NCBI GenBank assembly: GCA_023443285.1
Contig: JAEZVB010000128.1
Span: 36,948-100,947, forward strand
Length of the DNA stretch: 64,000 nucleotides
Reading direction: 5' to 3'
From: Bacillota bacterium
Lineage (GTDB): Bacteria; Bacillota; Negativicutes; Sporomusales; Sporomusaceae
Part shown: piece after piece, positions 24,951 through 33,555 of the stretch
Layout: the number at the start of each line of letters is the position of its first letter
Numbering within the stretch: the stretch's first letter is position 1
Position numbers and translations under genes: made by a program
Notes under the pieces: generated by a model
The model's database searches: none
What the model was told of the DNA's origin: nothing
Seen by the model: only the letters and a program-made list of their open reading frames with translations

Positions 24951-25008
24951 TTTGAACAATAAACTTCTGTGCGCATCTGTACAGAAGTTTAATTTTTTTG
25001 ATTATTGA
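24946..25008 (+). CDS. Possible 20-residue leader peptide over the terminator
   Basis: ATG 24946 follows a strong site (GGAAGGAGG, spacing 6) that forms part of the presumed aptamer. The frame runs through the terminator hairpin to TGA 25006-25008 and encodes MSLNNKLLCASVQKFNFFDY. Translation would melt the terminator, so aptamer control of this ribosome site could set read-through into moaA. This is inference from layout. Confidence 0.4.
   Translation: MSLNNKLLCASVQKFNFFDY
24961..24998 (+). terminator. Intrinsic terminator in the moaA leader
   Basis: A ten-base perfect stem, AAACTTCTGT/ACAGAAGTTT, with a 10-nt loop, followed by AATTTTTTT. It lies between the riboswitch-like element and moaA, so it probably works as an attenuator. 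Confidence 0.88.
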
Positions 25009-25049
25009 GACTAAATATCCGCTATATAGAGGAAGGAAGTGAATAAGCC

Positions 25050-26030
25050 ATGTTTGACAGTTATGCTCGAAATATTGATTATTTGCGTGTCTCTGTTACC
25101 AATAGGTGTAATTTACGATGCAAGTACTGTATGCCGGAAGAGGGTGTCGAAGATCTTGGTCATGGCAATATACTAAGCCTGGAAGAGATTGTTCGTCTTG
25201 TTAAGGTTGCTGCAAGGATTGGAATTCAAAAGGTAAGACTAACAGGCGGCGAGCCGCTTGTTCGCAGAAATATTACCAAGCTTATTGCCGATATTGCCTG
25301 TATTCCGAAGATAAATGATATAGCGATTACGACAAATGGTATGTTATTTGCCGACATGGCCGAGGAACTGAAGGCAGCTGGTTTGACAAGGGTGAATTTC
25401 AGTGTGGACAGCCTTGAAGAAGATAAGTTTCAATATATAACCAGCCGGGGAAGCTTGCATGAAGTGGTGCGTTCTATTTCCAAGGCTTTGGAACTCGGGA
25501 TGGCTCCGGTAAAAATTAATACTGTAGTAATGAAAGGCATTAATGATAATGAGATACTGGATTTTGTTGAATTAACCAGAAAATTGCCACTGCATGTACG
25601 GTTTATTGAGTTTATGCCTGTAGGCGATTTACCCTTCTATAAAACAGACCGGGTTGTATCAGTAAGTGAAATTAGAGAAATCATTGAACAAAAATATGAA
25701 TTGTATAAAGAGGCTAATGTGCAAGGCAATGGTCCGGCCAAGTCCCATCGGGTGCGCGGTGGTCTGGGGACAGTTGGTTTTATCAGTGCCATGAGCAATC
25801 ATTTTTGCAGTGAATGCAACCGGATTCGTATGACAGCTGACGGTAAACTCCGGGGATGTTTGTTTGGTAAAGAAGAGTTTAATTTAAGATTGGCTCTGCA
25901 AAATAATGCCAGTGATGAGATACTGACAGATATCTTTAGCAGGGCAATCAGGGAAAAGCCACAGCGCCATCATATGGATGAAGGCTGGGGAGAAGACAAT
26001 AAACGCAAAATGTACCAAATAGGGGGATAA
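25050..26030 (+). CDS. moaA: GTP 3',8-cyclase MoaA
   Basis: A 326-residue radical SAM enzyme that starts molybdopterin synthesis by cyclising GTP to 3',8-cyclo-H2GTP. CNLRCKYC is the SAM-cluster motif (CxxxCxxC). A C-terminal cluster site is seen as CSECNR...GCLFG. RLTGGEPL is the conserved SAM-binding strand. The family's C-terminal GG is present (YQIGG). It is the first structural gene behind the riboswitch and sigma-54 promoter and is followed directly by moaC. Confidence 0.97.
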   Translation: MFDSYARNIDYLRVSVTNRCNLRCKYCMPEEGVEDLGHGNILSLEEIVRLVKVAARIGIQKVRLTGGEPLVRRNITKLIADIACIPKINDIAITTNGMLFADMAEELKAAGLTRVNFSVDSLEEDKFQYITSRGSLHEVVRSISKALELGMAPVKINTVVMKGINDNEILDFVELTRKLPLHVRFIEFMPVGDLPFYKTDRVVSVSEIREIIEQKYELYKEANVQGNGPAKSHRVRGGLGTVGFISAMSNHFCSECNRIRMTADGKLRGCLFGKEEFNLRLALQNNASDEILTDIFSRAIREKPQRHHMDEGWGEDNKRKMYQIGG

Positions 26031-26031
26031 A

Positions 26032-26511
26032 ATGGAATTTACACATTTCAATAAGGCCGGTTATGCTTGCATGGTGGATGTCAGTGAAAAAAATGATACA
26101 GTACGCACTGCAATAGCCCAGGCGGTTATTCATATGCAACCAGCAACCTTGCAGGCGATAAAGAGTGGCGGTATAAAAAAAGGTGATGTTTTGGGAGTAG
26201 CACAGGTAGCCGGTATTATGGGAGCAAAACAAACGTCCGGTCTTATTCCCATGTGTCATCCCCTAATGTTGACTTCTGTAGATATTGAGTTTGAACTAGA
26301 CGAAACGAATTCTAAGATAATTATCCGTTGTCAGGTTAAAACGACAGGGAAAACCGGCGTGGAAATGGAGGCTGTCAGTGGTGTTAGTGTAGCCGCTATG
26401 ACAATTTACGATATGAGCAAAGCTGTTGATCGCTGGATGAAAATCACAGATATTCAGCTAATGGAAAAAATGGGCGGCAAAAGCGGTCATGTTAAGCGAC
26501 CGGCAGAGTGA
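26032..26511 (+). CDS. moaC: Cyclic pyranopterin monophosphate synthase MoaC
   Basis: A 159-residue enzyme that converts the MoaA product to cyclic pyranopterin monophosphate. LIPMCHPL and the KTGVEMEAVSG stretch with the active-site region are diagnostic. It starts one base after moaA ends. Confidence 0.97.
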   Translation: MEFTHFNKAGYACMVDVSEKNDTVRTAIAQAVIHMQPATLQAIKSGGIKKGDVLGVAQVAGIMGAKQTSGLIPMCHPLMLTSVDIEFELDETNSKIIIRCQVKTTGKTGVEMEAVSGVSVAAMTIYDMSKAVDRWMKITDIQLMEKMGGKSGHVKRPAE

Positions 26512-26534
26512 GGCTAAAATATGGAGATGATACG

Positions 26535-27023
26535 ATGTATAAAACGGCTATCCTGATTCTCAGTGACAAAGGCTCCAGAGGTGAGCGGCAGGATCTAAGC
26601 GGTAAGCAGATTCAGCAATCCCTGGGGACTGAGTATAGTACCGAATATTACAAAATAATACCTGATGAAAAAGAACTGATTATAAAGGAACTTTGTTATA
26701 TTTGCGATGAATTAGCGCCGGCGCTACTCATTACTTCCGGTGGGACTGGTTTTTCCAACCGTGATGTAACTCCTGATGCTACCAGAGAAGTAATTGAAAA
26801 AGCAGTTCCGGGAATACCGGAGGCTATGCGTTATTACGGTTTGCAGAAAACACCTAAGGCAATGTTGTCAAGAGCGACAGCCGGAATCCGAGGCAAGACG
26901 CTGATTATCAATCTACCCGGCAGTGTCAAGGGAGTACGCGAGTCGCTGGAAGCGATTGTTCCGGCTCTTGATCATGCACTAGATATTCTGCAGGGGACGG
27001 CTTCTGAATGTGGGCAGGGTTAG
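26535..27023 (+). CDS. moaB: Molybdopterin adenylyltransferase, MogA/MoaB type
   Basis: A 162-residue protein that activates molybdopterin by adenylation before metal insertion. LLITSGGTGFSNRDVTPDAT is the family signature. ATG 26535 is preferred (GGAGATGATACG upstream); in-frame codons further up overlap moaC. MoaB and MogA cannot be separated safely from sequence alone. Confidence 0.93.
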   Translation: MYKTAILILSDKGSRGERQDLSGKQIQQSLGTEYSTEYYKIIPDEKELIIKELCYICDELAPALLITSGGTGFSNRDVTPDATREVIEKAVPGIPEAMRYYGLQKTPKAMLSRATAGIRGKTLIINLPGSVKGVRESLEAIVPALDHALDILQGTASECGQG

Positions 27024-27063
27024 CTAAAAATGAGTGTGCTTTACCAAATAGGAGGAATTGAGT

Positions 27064-27498
27064 ATGGCAAAAGTATTGGCTGTAAATATAAGTGAAAAAA
27101 CGGGAGAAATAAAGCGCCCCATTGAAAAAGGATATTTTGAAGTAAATTCCGGTTTGCAGGGGGACGCCCATGCAGGTGACTGGCATAGACAGGTAAGTTT
27201 GCTGGGAAATGAAAGTATTGATAAGATTAGAAACCAGGGATTTAATCAGCTCGAACCAGGCAATTTTGCTGAGAATATTACCACGGAAGGCATTGTCTTA
27301 TTTGAACTGCCGATAGGCACTAAGATTAAGATAGGTGAAACCCTGATGGAGGTGACACAGATAGGCAAGGAATGCCACAAGGGATGTGCCATACGGGAAC
27401 AGACGGGTGACTGTGTTATGCCCAGAGAAGGCATATTTACTAAAGTACTTACGCCGGGCTGGATAAAAGCCGGTGACAGAATAGAAATAGCTAATTGA
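27064..27498 (+). CDS. MOSC-domain protein
   Basis: A 144-residue protein of the MOSC family, which binds pterin cofactors or transfers sulfur. LQGDAHAGDWHRQVSLL and the ECHKGCAIREQTGDC region with conserved cysteines fit a stand-alone MOSC domain. ATG 27064 lies 6 nt after GGAGGA. In the moa operon it probably helps Mo-cofactor sulfuration or maturation (inference). Confidence 0.88.
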   Translation: MAKVLAVNISEKTGEIKRPIEKGYFEVNSGLQGDAHAGDWHRQVSLLGNESIDKIRNQGFNQLEPGNFAENITTEGIVLFELPIGTKIKIGETLMEVTQIGKECHKGCAIREQTGDCVMPREGIFTKVLTPGWIKAGDRIEIAN

Positions 27499-27530
27499 CT
27501 TTCGAAGGATAAATCGGGAGGGGAAAATCC

Positions 27531-28553
27531 ATGCAGATTGTTAGAGTGGAAGAAGCTATTGGCAATGTGTTGTGCCATGATATAACCAGAATAGTACCAG
27601 GCGAGTTTAAAGGACAGGCCTTTAAAAAAGGGCATATCATTACCGAAGAAGATATACCTGATCTTCTGAAGCTAGGGAAGGAACATCTCTATGTATGGGA
27701 GATGAAAAAAGGATTCTTGCATGAAAATGATGCCGGCTTGCGTCTTGCCCAGGCTGTAACAGGGCAAGGACTTAGCATGACAGAACCGGCAGAAGGCAAG
27801 GTTAATCTTATTGCCGAACATGATGGAATGTTTGCCGTTAATGAAGAGTTTTTAACGCAGATTAATATGATTGAAGAAATCGTTGTTGCCACCCGCAATA
27901 ACAACAGGCCTGTGAAAAAGGGAGATAAAGTAGCGGCAGTCAGGGTTGTTCCGTTGCTTGTTGATGAAGGAAAAATCGAGATGATTGAGAGTCTGGCTAA
28001 GCATATCGAAGTGGTAGCCGTTAAACCGTTTCACCCTTATAAAGTCGGGATTATTACAACAGGTAGCGAAGTTTATCATGGACGGATAGAAGATAAGTTT
28101 GGGCCGGTTGTAAAAGCAAAGGTAGAAGGTTTTAACTGTCAGGTAATTGATCATATTCTTGTTCCAGATGATGCCGAGAAAATCGCACAGGCGGTTAAAG
28201 ATTTACTGGCTAAAGGCGCTGAAATGATATTAACAACCGGGGGTATGTCGGTTGACCCAGATGATGTCACTCCCAGTGGCATTAGAAAAGCCGGTGCCCG
28301 ACTTGTAACCTATGGTGCGCCGGTACTGCCGGGAGCGATGCTTATGGTGGCCTATTTGGGAAAAGTGCCTATTTTAGGGTTACCGGGCTGTGTAATGTAC
28401 CATAAAACAACGGTGTTTGATCTTGTTTTACCATTGGTACTGACAGGACAGACAGTCACACGACCAATGATTGTAAAGCTGGGAATGGGTGGATTATGTC
28501 TGGAATGTGACGTTTGTCAGTATCCTGCCTGTTCATTTGGCACTGGGGCATGA
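27531..28553 (+). CDS. MoeA-like molybdopterin-binding protein
   Basis: A 340-residue protein with an N-terminal region unlike classical MoeA and a C-terminal MoCF-binding fold (ILTTGGMSVDPDDVTPSGIR, LPGAMLM, GLPGCVMYH). Proteins of this type occur beside moeA in anaerobes. A cysteine-rich tail (CLECDVCQYPAC) could bind metal. It overlaps nothing but lies only 22 nt before the moeA start. It may be a second metal-insertion factor, for example for tungsten (inference). Confidence 0.82.
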   Translation: MQIVRVEEAIGNVLCHDITRIVPGEFKGQAFKKGHIITEEDIPDLLKLGKEHLYVWEMKKGFLHENDAGLRLAQAVTGQGLSMTEPAEGKVNLIAEHDGMFAVNEEFLTQINMIEEIVVATRNNNRPVKKGDKVAAVRVVPLLVDEGKIEMIESLAKHIEVVAVKPFHPYKVGIITTGSEVYHGRIEDKFGPVVKAKVEGFNCQVIDHILVPDDAEKIAQAVKDLLAKGAEMILTTGGMSVDPDDVTPSGIRKAGARLVTYGAPVLPGAMLMVAYLGKVPILGLPGCVMYHKTTVFDLVLPLVLTGQTVTRPMIVKLGMGGLCLECDVCQYPACSFGTGA

Positions 28554-28575
28554 AGAAAATGCAGGAGGTGGAGAC

Positions 28576-29814
28576 ATGAGGATAGGTATTCCCTTGGAAG
28601 AAGCACAGAAATTATTACTTGATTTAATTCCGCCAGCCAAAGAGTGCCAAGTAACCTTAGAGAATGCTGTCGGCAGGGTTCTTAGCCAGGATATCCAGAC
28701 AGCCATAAATTTGCCGCCCTTTGATAAGTCGCCGCTGGACGGCTATGCGCTGCAGGCAAAGGATACGCAAGCTGCGACTGCGGCCAAGCCTGTAATATTG
28801 GAGGTTATCGAAGAAGTGCGGGCTGGGTACATGCCGGCAAAGCAAGTAATTTCAGGAACCGCCATTAAAGTTATGACCGGGGCTCCTTTGCCTAAGGGCG
28901 CTGATGTAGTTATTAAATTTGAAGATGTAAACAGAACCGGGAATGAGGTTGAAGTAGGTTACCCCCTTAAATCAGGCTGCAATATTATTCGGGCCGGTGA
29001 GGATGTCTGCCAGGGAGAAGTAGTTGCAACCAAGGGGACAGTGTTAACTCCGCCGCTGGTGGGATTGCTGGCGGGAATTGGAGTAGCTGCGGTACCGGTG
29101 GTTAGCAAAACAAAAGTGGCTATTCTCAGTACTGGTGATGAAGTAATCGATCCTACCGAAGAGCTAAAGCCAGGGAAGATTTATAATTCCAACTTGCACA
29201 GTCTTAGTGCTTATTGTTCGCAACTGGGGGCCGCGCCACTGACCATCGGCATTGTGCCTGATGAAGAAAGCGCTATTGTGGAACGCATTACGCAGGCACT
29301 GGAGTTGTCCGACATAGTCATTACTACCGGCGGTGTATCTGTTGGGGATTATGACATTGTACCGGTCGCTCTAAAAAAAATCGGCGCAGACATTATTTTT
29401 TGGAAAGTAGATATGAAACCAGGTTCACCGGTTATAGCAGCGCAATACAAGAATAAATTAATTATTGGTCTTTCTGGAAATCCGGCAGCCGCATTCATAA
29501 CTTTTGATTTAATTGTTGTACCGTTAATCAAAAAAATGATGGGGTTTGAAAAAGAGTTACCGCATAAATTTTCGGCTATTTTAGGAGACGATTTTAATAA
29601 ATCGAGTGAACAGCGGCGGTTTTTGCGAGCAAAAGTGCAAAAACTGAATGATATTAATTATGTAAAACTTACGGGAGAACAAAGTAATGGAGTTCTCAAA
29701 TCCATGGTTGCCTGCAATGTACTTATTGACGTGCCGGCAGGCAGTGGCCCGTTACAGGTTGGACAAGAAGTCTCGGCCGTAATGGTGGGCAGCGGCAGTG
29801 ATTTCTTGCTGTAA
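28576..29814 (+). CDS. moeA: Molybdopterin molybdenumtransferase MoeA
   Basis: A 412-residue enzyme that inserts Mo or W into adenylated molybdopterin. PPFDKSPLDGYAL is the N-terminal signature; TTGGVSVGDYDIV and GLSGNPAAAF mark the pterin-binding domain. ATG 28576 has GGAGGTGGAG just upstream; longer in-frame starts would overlap the previous gene. It ends the moa operon before a hairpin at 29860. Confidence 0.95.
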   Translation: MRIGIPLEEAQKLLLDLIPPAKECQVTLENAVGRVLSQDIQTAINLPPFDKSPLDGYALQAKDTQAATAAKPVILEVIEEVRAGYMPAKQVISGTAIKVMTGAPLPKGADVVIKFEDVNRTGNEVEVGYPLKSGCNIIRAGEDVCQGEVVATKGTVLTPPLVGLLAGIGVAAVPVVSKTKVAILSTGDEVIDPTEELKPGKIYNSNLHSLSAYCSQLGAAPLTIGIVPDEESAIVERITQALELSDIVITTGGVSVGDYDIVPVALKKIGADIIFWKVDMKPGSPVIAAQYKNKLIIGLSGNPAAAFITFDLIVVPLIKKMMGFEKELPHKFSAILGDDFNKSSEQRRFLRAKVQKLNDINYVKLTGEQSNGVLKSMVACNVLIDVPAGSGPLQVGQEVSAVMVGSGSDFLL

Positions 29815-29859
29815 GAGCGACAAAGGTAATGGATAACGCTGGGTTAAAATAGTTTTTTT

Positions 29860-29894
29860 AGTAAATCAGAAAGGCAAATGCTTTCTGATTTACT
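29860..29894. terminator. Perfect 14-bp hairpin after moeA
   Basis: AGTAAATCAGAAAG (29860-29873) and CTTTCTGATTTACT (29881-29894) with a 7-nt loop. The T-run lies on the upstream side, so it reads best as a terminator on the minus strand, but it also separates two plus-strand operons. Confidence 0.65.
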
Positions 29895-29972
29895 AAGTTA
29901 ACTTAGCTCCTTTAAGCAGGTAAGCTTGGATTATGAGCAAGTTATCTTAAATCTTATGAGGGAGGTATAATC

Positions 29973-31232
29973 TTGAAAGGATTTCAGAAACAGGAGTTAA
30001 CCGGCGTTATTGAAATTGACCGCAAGACATGTAAGGGCTGTGATTCGTGTAAGGCATTCTGTCCCACAGACGCAATTGAGGGCAAGTATGGTGCCATTCA
30101 CAAAATCAACAGCGAAAAATGTATTTCTTGTGGTCAATGCCTTGTCAACTGTCCGTTTGGCGCTCCCAAAGACACAGTTGACGTTGTGGATAAGGTTATT
30201 GATAAACTAAAGAACAAGCAGTTGACTGTTGTCGCTACCATTGCTCCGGCTGTTCGCGTTGCGATTGGTGAGGAGTTCGGAATGGAACCAGGCAGCCTAG
30301 TCACGGAAAAAATGTATGGAGCCATGAAGCAGGCAGGCTTTAAAGTTCTTGATACCAACTTTACCGCCGACCAAACCATTATGGAAGAAGGCATGGAGCT
30401 TATTGGCAAGATCCGTCACTATGCATTAGGTGAGCCTTCCGCGCATCACTTAGGACCACTGCCGCAGTTTACTTCCTGCTGTCCGGCCTGGGTTCGCTAT
30501 GCAGAACTGTACTATCCAGAGCTGCTGCCTAACATGTCGTCTGCCAAATCGCCGATGATGATGGCTGGCGCCCTCGGAAAAACCTATGGCGCTAAAGAAG
30601 TCTGGAAGGTTAGACCGGAAGATGTCTTCATGGTAGGGGTTATGCCCTGTACGGCCAAGAAATTCGAAGCGTCCCGTCCCGAGTTCACCAGTGCGTCCCA
30701 TTATTGGAAAACTCAAGGACAATCAGCTACCTACCCGGATATTGATGTGGTGCTTACCACCCGGGATTTGGCTCGGTTATTTAAAAAACTCAATATTGAT
30801 GTAAAAACCGTTGCCGAGTTTGATGACAAAGATAATCCTTTGGCGCGTTATACTGGAGCAGGCACCATCTTTGCCAATACCGGCGGCGTAATGGAAGCAG
30901 CACTCAGAACCGCTTACTTCGTAATCACCGGCAAAGAGCTTGATATGCTTGAGTTTAAGCCTGTTCGTGGTCTTAAAGGCGTAAAAGAAGCCAGTGTTAC
31001 CATGAAAGATGCCAAAACCGGCAAAGAAGTTACCCTGAAAGTAGCGGTAGCCCACGGTACTAAAGAGAACGTAAAACCGCTCTTAGAAGAAGTGAAAGCC
31101 GGTAAATCACCCTATCATTTCATTGAAGTCATGAACTGTCCCGGCGGCTGTGTCAACGGCGGCGGTCAGCCAATCAACCCAATGGGTACATCCTGGCTGG
31201 ACAAAGCCAAGGCTGTATTGCCTTGGTCATAA
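29973..31232 (+). CDS. hydA: [FeFe] hydrogenase large subunit, periplasmic type
   Basis: A 419-residue catalytic subunit. Two ferredoxin clusters (CKGCDSCKAFCP, CISCGQCLVNCP) precede the H-cluster domain. All three H-cluster motifs are present: TSCCPAW, MPCTAKKFE, and EVMNCPGGCVNGGGQP. Length and domain order fit the short Desulfovibrio-type periplasmic enzyme. Start is TTG 29973 behind GGGAGG. It has no signal of its own and would be exported with the Tat-bearing small subunit that follows. Confidence 0.95.
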   Translation: MKGFQKQELTGVIEIDRKTCKGCDSCKAFCPTDAIEGKYGAIHKINSEKCISCGQCLVNCPFGAPKDTVDVVDKVIDKLKNKQLTVVATIAPAVRVAIGEEFGMEPGSLVTEKMYGAMKQAGFKVLDTNFTADQTIMEEGMELIGKIRHYALGEPSAHHLGPLPQFTSCCPAWVRYAELYYPELLPNMSSAKSPMMMAGALGKTYGAKEVWKVRPEDVFMVGVMPCTAKKFEASRPEFTSASHYWKTQGQSATYPDIDVVLTTRDLARLFKKLNIDVKTVAEFDDKDNPLARYTGAGTIFANTGGVMEAALRTAYFVITGKELDMLEFKPVRGLKGVKEASVTMKDAKTGKEVTLKVAVAHGTKENVKPLLEEVKAGKSPYHFIEVMNCPGGCVNGGGQPINPMGTSWLDKAKAVLPWS

Positions 31233-31244
31233 GGAGGGAAAATA

Positions 31245-31556
31245 GTGGCGCATTATGATTATATAGAAAAAGCTGTGAAAGTATCACGGCGCGAATTCAT
31301 CGGAATTGCCGGCGTAGCTGCTGCCGTTTTGTGGACCGGTGCTTATGTGGCTACCGATATCGTGCAAGACCGCAACAAATACATCAAATTGCGGGCGCAA
31401 GGCATCTACAAAGATGACGAAAAACAAAAAATCCGTCAAAGCCATAACAATCAGGCTGTGACCGATGTATACAAAAAATTTGCGCAAAATCCGCTTAGCC
31501 ATTTGGCTGAAGAACTGTTTCATACCAAGTATGTAGACAGAACTAAGTTGGTGTAG
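31245..31556 (+). CDS. hydB: [FeFe] hydrogenase small subunit with Tat signal
   Basis: A 103-residue protein. SRREFIGIAG followed by a hydrophobic stretch is a twin-arginine signal near residues 14-35. The rest matches the small-subunit fold that wraps the large subunit in periplasmic [FeFe] hydrogenases. Start is GTG 31245 with GGAGGG upstream, 12 nt after the large-subunit gene. Confidence 0.9.
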   Translation: MAHYDYIEKAVKVSRREFIGIAGVAAAVLWTGAYVATDIVQDRNKYIKLRAQGIYKDDEKQKIRQSHNNQAVTDVYKKFAQNPLSHLAEELFHTKYVDRTKLV

Positions 31557-31566
31557 GAGGGGATTA

Positions 31567-32268
31567 ATGATGAGTGATCATGATAATCAAGGACAACGGG
31601 TGTTAAAACATCCTTTGATTTCCCGTGTGTTTCACTGGGGATTGATTTTAGGTTTTTTACCGGCAGCCATTACCGGCTTCTTTATTTGGCTGAAACCGTT
31701 TAGTGACGATTTCCAAAACCTGCTTATGCAGATTCATATTATTGGTGCAGCTATTCTTACCTTGTCCTGTATTTTTTATTCTATATTTGCCATGGACAGA
31801 ATTGTTGCTTTCACCCGACGGATATTTAGCTTTGATGAGCGGGATATGGCCTGGATGAAGGTTTGTGGCGGCTATCCGCAGAAGATGCTCTTTGGCAAAA
31901 CCATTCCTGTGCCGCCAATGGGTAAAATGAACTCCGGGCAAAAACAAATGGGGATTATGATGCTGATTGGCGGTATCCTCCTGATTGTTACCGGTTGGGC
32001 TTTATATGCCTTTTTGCCGGTAGCTCCGAAAGTTGCCATGTATTGGTTTGATATGGTGCATTTAGTTGTTGGACTTGTTCTGGGAGTAAGCGTATTTGCT
32101 CATATCTTCCTGGGAATTTACAATTGGGGAGAGTTCTTGTGTATGTTTGGTGACGGAACCCAATCGCTCCATGAAGCTCAGCACCATAACCCGGTATGGG
32201 TGGAGAATGAAATTGAGCTAAAACGGGAAGGAACAGCGCTTTTGGCAGAGCGGCATAAAGCAGGGTAA
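31567..32268 (+). CDS. Cytochrome b anchor of the hydrogenase
   Basis: A 233-residue membrane protein with four predicted helices, of the b-type cytochrome family seen in formate dehydrogenase gamma and Ni-Fe hydrogenase. SRVFHWG, a central QIHIIGA, and HLVVG and FAHIFLG near the end supply likely haem histidines. It starts 10 nt after the small subunit. It should pass electrons from periplasmic H2 oxidation to quinone. Confidence 0.88.
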   Translation: MMSDHDNQGQRVLKHPLISRVFHWGLILGFLPAAITGFFIWLKPFSDDFQNLLMQIHIIGAAILTLSCIFYSIFAMDRIVAFTRRIFSFDERDMAWMKVCGGYPQKMLFGKTIPVPPMGKMNSGQKQMGIMMLIGGILLIVTGWALYAFLPVAPKVAMYWFDMVHLVVGLVLGVSVFAHIFLGIYNWGEFLCMFGDGTQSLHEAQHHNPVWVENEIELKREGTALLAERHKAG

Positions 32269-32284
32269 TACCTGCTCCCGCTCC

Positions 32285-32360
32285 GTGTTTAGCCGCTTTG
32301 AAATGAGTTTGCCTCCAAGGGCAACCAACTATCCCGGCAATTAGGTGAGGCGGTTACTAA
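32285..32360 (+). ncRNA. Possible structured leader upstream of mobA
   Basis: CCGC (about 32293) can pair with GCGG (about 32350), and GCCT with AGGC. The centre holds GGGCAACC...ATCCCGGC, whose GGG and CCC could pair. The layout resembles a multi-stem leader. No riboswitch class is recognised, so this is a weak call. Confidence 0.3.
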
Positions 32361-32389
32361 GTTCAGAGTATAAGAGAGGAGGATGTGTA

Positions 32390-32983
32390 ATGGCAGTAAG
32401 TGGTATAGTTCTGGCTGGGGGACTAAGTTCGCGAATGGGCCGAGATAAAACGCTGCTATTATATAACAATGAGACCCTCATACAGCGTACGGTAAGAAAA
32501 CTACAGACTGTTGTTGATGAGATAATAATTGCAAGCAATAATACAGCCAAATATAATATACCTGGTATTATCGAAATACCGGATACTTACTCGGGAATGG
32601 GACCCCTTGGCGGTATGCACGCAGGCCTTAGCGCTTGTAAACATAACTATGCATTTGTAGTATCCTGTGATATGCCGCTTTTTTCAGAAGACTTAGCCAT
32701 ATATTTACTGGATCACAGGCAAGGCTTTGATGTAGTAATTCCCGAAATACACAATCGCTTGGAGCCTCTTTGTGCTGTTTATTCAACAACCTGCATCAAA
32801 CCAATTGAACGATGTCTGCAAGCGGGTATTAGTAAAGTAATCGATTTTTATCCTGAAGTACGAGTGAATAGAATAGGCGAGAATAAATTGTGTCCTATAG
32901 GAAATGTAGGAGAAATGTTCTATAACCTTAATACCCCACAGGATTTATATAATCTCGGAAAAATCAGTAATAAGGTTAATTAA
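32390..32983 (+). CDS. mobA: Molybdenum cofactor guanylyltransferase MobA
   Basis: A 197-residue enzyme that adds GMP to Mo-molybdopterin to give the bis-guanine dinucleotide cofactor used by the Mo/W enzymes in this window. VLAGGLSSRMGRDKTLL is the GTP-binding signature and SCDMPLF holds the metal-binding Asp. ATG 32390 follows GAGAGGAGGATGTGTA. Confidence 0.95.
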   Translation: MAVSGIVLAGGLSSRMGRDKTLLLYNNETLIQRTVRKLQTVVDEIIIASNNTAKYNIPGIIEIPDTYSGMGPLGGMHAGLSACKHNYAFVVSCDMPLFSEDLAIYLLDHRQGFDVVIPEIHNRLEPLCAVYSTTCIKPIERCLQAGISKVIDFYPEVRVNRIGENKLCPIGNVGEMFYNLNTPQDLYNLGKISNKVN

Positions 32984-33003
32984 ATTGGATAGGAGCAATC
33001 AAA

Positions 33004-33522
33004 ATGCAAAATCAAACAACCCCTGTAATATCTTTTGTAGCTAAATCCGGATCTGGAAAGACTACTTTGCTTGAAAAAGTGATAAAGCGTCTTAAGGAAG
33101 AAGGAATCAGGCTTGCTGTTATCAAACATGATGCTCATCAGTTTGATATGGATAAGCCTGGTAAGGATACTTGGAAAATGGCACAAGCAGGTGCAGATAT
33201 TGTTGCGATATCTTCTCCAGCCAAATTTGCGATCATCGAAAAAGTTGACGAGGAAAAGAAACTTGATGAGGTAATTGCCATGCTGTCAAAAGTGGATCTC
33301 ATCCTCACAGAAGGTTTTAAACGAAGTAATAAACCAAAAATTGAAGTATTTCGTTCAGAAGCTCATAAAGATTTACTCTGCACACCGAGTGAATTAATTG
33401 CAATAGCAAGTGATATCAAGTGGGAAATTGGAGTTCCTTGTCATGATATTAATGATGTAGAAGGTATAGCCCAAGAGGTTCTAAAATATATGAAGGATTT
33501 CTCGACTTCTATATCCTCATAG
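33004..33522 (+). CDS. mobB: Molybdopterin-guanine dinucleotide biosynthesis protein MobB
   Basis: A 172-residue GTP-binding partner of MobA. Walker A is VAKSGSGKTTLLEKVI; LILTEGFKRS is the conserved Walker B-like strand. It starts 20 nt after mobA. Confidence 0.95.
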   Translation: MQNQTTPVISFVAKSGSGKTTLLEKVIKRLKEEGIRLAVIKHDAHQFDMDKPGKDTWKMAQAGADIVAISSPAKFAIIEKVDEEKKLDEVIAMLSKVDLILTEGFKRSNKPKIEVFRSEAHKDLLCTPSELIAIASDIKWEIGVPCHDINDVEGIAQEVLKYMKDFSTSISS

Positions 33523-33555
33523 TGCAAATCGTGAAATATAGTAGGAGAAAAACTT

